From NCBI GenBank assembly GCA_009193035.1, contig SWDT01000003.1:1054001-1118000 (forward strand): a stretch of DNA of 64,000 nt. The letters are read 5' to 3'. Position 1 is the stretch's first letter; each line of letters begins with the position of its first letter. Source of the stretch: Halicephalobus mephisto (lineage: Eukaryota; Nematoda; Chromadorea; Rhabditida; Panagrolaimidae). This document shows, piece after piece, positions 60,301 through 64,000 of this stretch. Under the pieces are notes generated by a model. The model made no database searches. It saw only the letters and a list, made by a program, of their open reading frames with translations, and was not told the DNA's origin. A program made the translations under genes and the position numbers.

Positions 60301-63300
60301 GGACTTCCGGAATCCACAACGACACGGCCTCGATCTGTCGGAGTGGTCGTGCCTCAGAGACTCCGGCCGAAAGCGGAAGAGGAGCTGGAAGACTACGAAT
60401 CCGAAGACTATACTTCTGAAGAACTAAAAGAAGGAGGAGAGTCAACTGTGAATCCAGTTGATGAAACCGTCGCCGAAGTTGACGAAGCCCTCAAAACAGA
60501 ACCGAAACAAGACCAAGAATCTTCTGTGAATCCAATTGAAAAGACCTTGGCCGAGGTAAAAGAACAAATTGATGCTGTTGAAGAATCTCCAAAAGAAGAA
60601 ATACCAGCTGAAGGGACTACTGTAGAAACCGCAACAGAAGCTGCTCCGGCGGAATCTACAACAGGGATTGTTGAGAAAATCGATGAAGTAGCTGGAGAAA
60701 AAACAACTCCAGAATCCCAGGCAACTAGTCAGCCTTCTGAAGAGAAAAGTGTCGAAGAGGAGTCTGCAACATCAGCGCCGGAATCCGAAGCTTCTGAAGC
60801 GACGACGCAGAATCCAGAATCTACAACAGGGATTGTTGAAAAAGTTGTGGAAAAAATCAACGAATTAGCCGCTGACTTGGCTGGAGAAGAGACAACTCCA
60901 GAATCAGAAGCCGAAACCACGACAAAGACAGCTTTCGTTCAAGAAGGCAATGAAGGAGATTCAGAAACTTTAGAAGAAACCACAGCAGCTTCATCTACGG
61001 GTGAAGAAGCTGAAAGTGCTGCTACTGAGGGAAACGAAAACCCAACATCCCCTGAAACAGCTCCGGTAGCAGAAGCATCCACTACAGTATCCCCCCAAGA
61101 AGTTCCAGAATCAGCTGCTGAAGTTGAAGATCAAACAGCAGTAACTACAGAACCGGAAACACTACAAGAAGACCAAGAGACGACAGTTCAAGCTTCTACT
61201 GAAGGTAGTCCTGCTGAATCGGCAACTGAAACAATCGAAGAGGGTGATTCAGAAGTTGGTACGGATAACGGTCCATCAGTCGCCGAAGAAATTGAAACTT
61301 CTATATCCACAAGCCCTGTTGAAGAAGAAAACCCTAGTGAAACAACTGCGGAAACCATTGGAGAACAGGAAACTACCGAAGCACCTCTTGTTGAAGAATC
61401 AGCTGCACCAGAAGAAACAACACTTGTAAGTGAAGCAGAAGAATCACCAGCTGCTACAGATTCTCCAACTACTGAAGTGTCTGTTGAAGAACCAGTCACT
61501 GAAGCCGTTCCTGCTGAATCTCTTGACCAAGAAGAAGCAACAACTGTTTCTTCGCCATCTGAATCTGAACCTTCGGCAGAATCGGGTCCTGCTGAAGAAA
61601 CCACAGCGGCTCCAGAGACGGAGACAACCACTCTTTCCTCCATTTTTGACTCTGCTCTCTCCACGATCAAGCAGAAAGTCAACGAGTTGATCGGAGCTCA
61701 ATCCACCACAGTCCCTTCACAAGAGTCGTCGGCTGCTACAGAACCTCCTGTAGAAGAGACGTCCCCAGAAGCCACTGAAGGTCCCACAACGGTAGAAGAA
61801 GAACAAACTACCCAGCCCGCCTTTATTCAAGCCGAGGAAGACGAACATGCGGAACCCGTCGCTACGGAATCAACTCCCGTCGAGTCCACAACAGGAATCG
61901 TGGAGAAAGTGGCTGAGAAAGTGAATGAACTGGCCGCTGAGTTGGCTGCAGATGATCACCCCTCTACTGTTCCGACTGAAGAGGCTCAAGAAACGTCGAC
62001 AAGCCCTTCAGAAGAGACAACTGGAGAGGTTCAACCGGAACAGGGAACTGAACCGGTCGAAGAAACAGGAACCACTGCAGCTCCAGTAGAATCTACCACT
62101 GATATCATCGACAAAGCCGTCAGTAAAGTCCAAGAAGTAGCCGAAGAAGTCGGAGATCTGGTTAAAGGAGAACCCACTACTGCAGCAGTTGGTTGAAGAA
62201 ACTACAGCTCAACCCGAATCTTCACCAGAAGAACAGACTGAAACTCCGCTTACTCCTGTCGAAGAAACTTCTGAAGCAACAGTAGCTGAAAATGAAGATG
62301 TAGAAGCTACCACGGTATCTGGAGTAGATCATCACAACCAGTTGAAGAAACAGGAACCACTGCAGCTCCAGAAGCCACTACTGATATCATCGACAAAGCC
62401 GTCAGTAAAGTCCAAGAAGTAGCACTGAGATCGGAGATCTGATTAAAGGAGAAGAACCCACTACTGCGGCAGTTGAAGAAACTACAGCTCAACCCGAATC
62501 CCTACCGGAAGAACAGACTGAAACTCCGCTTACTCTTGTCGAAGAAACTTCTGAAGCGACAGTAGCTAAGAATGAGGATGTTGAAGCCACCACGGTATCT
62601 GGAGTAGAGTTATCACAACCAGTTGAAGCAGAGGTAACAGAAGCTCCAGTAGAATCTACCACTGATATCATCGACAAAGCTGTCAGTAGAGTTCAAGAAG
62701 TAGCTGAAGAAGTAGGAGACCTAGTTAAAGGAGAAGAACCCACTACTGCAGTTGAAGGAACTACAGCTCAGCCTGAATCCCTACCGGAAGAATCAATTTC
62801 ACCTTCTGAAGAAAGTGCTGAAATCACTGTACCTTCAAGTGAATCAGAATCTGTTCAAACTACAGTCAGTGAAGAGCGAACTGAACCCACAAAAGCTCCT
62901 GAACCTGAATCAGTGCCTGAAACTACAAATGCCCCAATGGAAACAGAGACTGTTCCTGTTGGTTCTCTTGAAGAAGCTGGTGCAACTACTGCATTGAAAA
63001 CTGAAGAAACTGCGGGGGAAGTTGAAGCTACAACAATGACGACTGAAAGAGCTCCAGCAACTGAAGGTCAGGAAGACGCTGCTACTGAAGCTGTTCCTGT
63101 AGAAACCGGAGACGAACAAGAATCTCCAGTTGTTGAAGGTCAACAAGAAGCTGTAACAGAATCTCCAACAACCGAAACTGCACTTGAAGACAAACAAGAA
63201 TCTGTGACAGAAGCTGCAGCTACAGAATCTTCAGCCGTTGAAGGTGAAAAAGAGTCTGTGACTGAAACTGCACCTGAAGAACCTCAAGTTGAACAAGGAG

Positions 63301-64000
63301 TTACAACTGAATCTCCAGTAAGTGAAGGTGAACAGGAAACTGTCACTGAAACTGCACCTACGGAATTTCCAGTCGTTGAAAGTCAACAGGAAGCTACTAC
63401 TGAATCTGCACCGGTAGAAACCGAAGGTCAACAAGAAACAGGTACAGAATCTCCAGTAACTGAAGGTCAACAAGAAAAGGTTACTGAAACTGCACCTACG
63501 GAATCTCCAGTTGTTGAAAGTCAACAGGAAGCTACTACTGAATCTGCACCGGTAGAAACCGAAGGTCAACAAGAAACAGCTACTGAAACTGCACCTGAGG
63601 AACCTCAAGTTGAACAAGGAGTTACAACTGAATCTCCAGTAAGTGAAGGTCAACAAGAAACAGTGACTGAAGCTGTACCTGAGGAAACCGAAAGTGAACA
63701 AGAAGTTACAACCGAATCTCCAGTAACTGAAGGCGAACAAGAAACTGCTACTGAATCTCCAGAAACTGAGGATCAACATGAAAAGGTTACTGAAGCTGCA
63801 TCTACGGAATCTCCAATTGTTGAAAGTCAGCAAGAATCTGCAACAGAGTCTGCACCGGTAGAAACCGAAGGTCAACAAGAGACTGTAACTGAAACTTCAC
63901 CTGAAGAAATTCCAGAAATTGAAGGTGAGCAAGAACTTGTGGCTGAATCTGTGACAGAAGCTGCATCTACAGAATCACCAGTCGTTGAAAGTCAACAGGA
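45379..64000 (+). CDS. Giant secreted mucin with four N-terminal PAN/apple-like domains, runs past the window end
   Basis: Exons 45379..45472, 49600..49974, 51550..51651, 52626..52895, 52939..54198, 54248..54301 and 54433 onward; phases agree through exon 6. A signal peptide (MKLSFALLTVLLVARAGA) starts it. Four domains with a shared eight-cysteine pattern (C...C-x3-C-x4/5-C...C...C...C-x2-C) follow, in exons 2, 4 and twice in exon 5; ETPEICATRCFQDGCTG and NGTCVLGYG are typical PAN-like segments. Domains 3 and 4 are nearly identical. Then come more than 3,000 residues rich in Thr, Glu, Pro, Ser and Ala, suited to O-glycosylation, punctuated by amphipathic helical segments such as STTDIIDKAVSKVQEVAEEV. 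A surface or extracellular-matrix role is likely by composition; PAN plus mucin recalls nematode LET-653-like proteins, but no ZP domain is seen here. Six frame-changing indels (about 54480, 57512, 57771, 62190, 62328, 62424) interrupt the frame as given. Confidence 0.82.
46420..48550 (+). repeat. Alternating inverted TGGTCCCGCCACGAAAAA array in mucin intron 1
   Basis: Within the 4.1-kb first intron (45473-49599), about 28 copies of an 18-base motif occur every 45-90 bases. They mostly alternate between TTTTTCGTGACAGGACCA and TGGTCCCGCCACGAAAAA, its inverted form. Neighbouring pairs flank AT-rich loops, for example 48204-48285. The best-conserved units lie at 47300-48420. Confidence 0.85.
48770..49590 (+). 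repeat. AT-rich tandem arrays at the end of mucin intron 1
   Basis: 48780-49000 is AAAAATTCTAAAAATTTC simple sequence. 49245-49570 holds seven or so copies of a ~46-base unit, AAAATTACACAACTTTAAAA plus ATAAAAATAATTTTTT. It ends directly at the exon 2 acceptor. Confidence 0.75.
50689..51004. mobile_element. 316-base foldback MITE in mucin intron 2
   Basis: Two ~138-base arms (50689-50826 and 50868-51004) are near-perfect inverted copies around a ~41-base centre. Outer ends read TGCAATTACTTGTAAC and, inverted, TGCAATCACTTGTAAC. Inner parts include GATTGTAATCC and AAAGTTGATCCT. No coding capacity and no convincing target duplication. Confidence 0.85.
51170..51340. repeat. GC-richer fragment in mucin intron 2, possible MITE remnant
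   Basis: The segment contains ACTGTAATCGTGCCGGGACCC, AGGACGCCTGCGCAAAGAAA and GGTCTCGCGAAAG. GC content and the GCGCAAAG core resemble the dispersed GCGCAAAGGGAG motif elsewhere in the window. No termini could be set. Confidence 0.35.
51780..52270 (+). repeat. AGTACATTTAACATATAAGTTG tandem repeats in mucin intron 3
   Basis: About 15 copies of a ~30-base unit, TTTTTAGTACATTTAACATA plus TAAGTTGTTA, grade into TTCATATATGAA-rich sequence up to about 52560. Confidence 0.8.
53020..53220 (+). repeat. Coding ADSEAEQNKEEK repeats
   Basis: Five in-frame copies of a 12-13-residue unit, KADSEAEQNKEE, link PAN-like domain 2 to domain 3 of the mucin. Confidence 0.85.
56457..58120 (+). repeat. Mucin ~285-base module array, six copies
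   Basis: Each ~95-residue module has VESTTDIIDKAVSKVQE, a VGDLVKGEEPTTAAVE linker, an AQPESLPEEQTETPL segment and an ATTVSGAESSQPVE end. Copies start near 56558, 56845, 57143, 57432, 57713 and 57995. Confidence 0.88.
58600..59770 (+). repeat. Mucin EGEQETVTEAAPEE/ESQQEATTESAP repeats, block 1
   Basis: About 20 imperfect 14-20-residue units of the type SPVVESQQEATTESAPVETE. A second block of the same family begins near 63060 and runs to the window end. Confidence 0.85.
61989..64000 (+). repeat. Second copy of mucin module plus Gln-Glu repeat block
   Basis: The sequence GAAACGTCGACAAGCCCTTC and the following ~200 bases repeat 56457 onward almost exactly, 5.53 kb downstream. Three DIIDKAVSKVQ modules (about 62095, 62378, 62660) follow, then the ESQQEATTESAP block from 63060. 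It continues beyond the window. Confidence 0.85.

Overview
This is a eukaryotic, AT-rich window with intron-containing genes. Donors are mostly GTAAGT or GTTTGT and acceptors TTTTAG or TTTCAG. Several start codons sit within about 15 bases of an acceptor-like TTTTAG with no upstream exon, which fits spliced-leader trans-splicing. The short motif TACTGTAG or CTACAGTA is scattered through the non-coding DNA. These traits and the gene content (STRIP/FARL-11, MMAA, chitin synthase, DPP III, an SMC1-type protein, PAN-domain secreted mucin) point to a rhabditid nematode, probably Caenorhabditis or a close relative. The species cannot be set from sequence alone. All exon coordinates were worked out by hand; every multi-exon model was checked for phase agreement at each junction and for an open frame.

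Layout. 1-3.9 kb: the 3' three-quarters of a STRIP/farl-11 gene, then after about 120 bases an MMAA gene on the same strand (operon-like). 5.0-6.9 kb: a single-exon acidic repeat protein. 7.0-7.8 kb (minus): a C2HC zinc-finger gene, divergent from a five-exon probable F-box/LRR-like gene (8.0-10.3 kb). 11.0-14.2 kb: dipeptidyl peptidase III with a possible mitochondrial leader. 14.7-15.6 kb: a compact triple CCCH zinc-finger protein. 15.8-19.7 kb (minus): a four-pass membrane protein with a long repetitive cytosolic tail. 22.0-30.7 kb: a six-exon chitin synthase. 31.7-33.1 kb: a single-exon ATP-grasp protein. 33.7-38.2 kb: a divergent SMC1-family protein. 38.4-39.0 kb (minus): a small two-pass membrane protein with PPxY motifs. 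39.0-45.3 kb: gene-poor DNA with satellites and a MITE. 45.4 kb to the window end: an enormous secreted PAN/apple-domain mucin whose Thr/Glu/Pro/Ser-rich repeats run off the edge.

The genes are mostly unrelated housekeeping and extracellular functions, not one pathway. The possible shared themes are the extracellular or cuticular surface (chitin synthase, mucin) and PPxY-bearing membrane proteins. The most notable non-gene signals are: (1) two unrelated genes 3 kb apart carry near-identical ~400-base introns that begin exactly at the 5' splice site, as expected of introner-like intron gain; (2) a 4.1-kb mucin intron holds a long series of alternating inverted copies of an 18-base motif that could fold into hairpins in the pre-mRNA; (3) a tRNA-like A-box/B-box/T-arm lies antisense inside the ATP-grasp coding sequence; (4) a cluster of frame-changing indels lies in the mucin repeats, more likely assembly error than biology. 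Almost every long intron and spacer carries its own private minisatellite.
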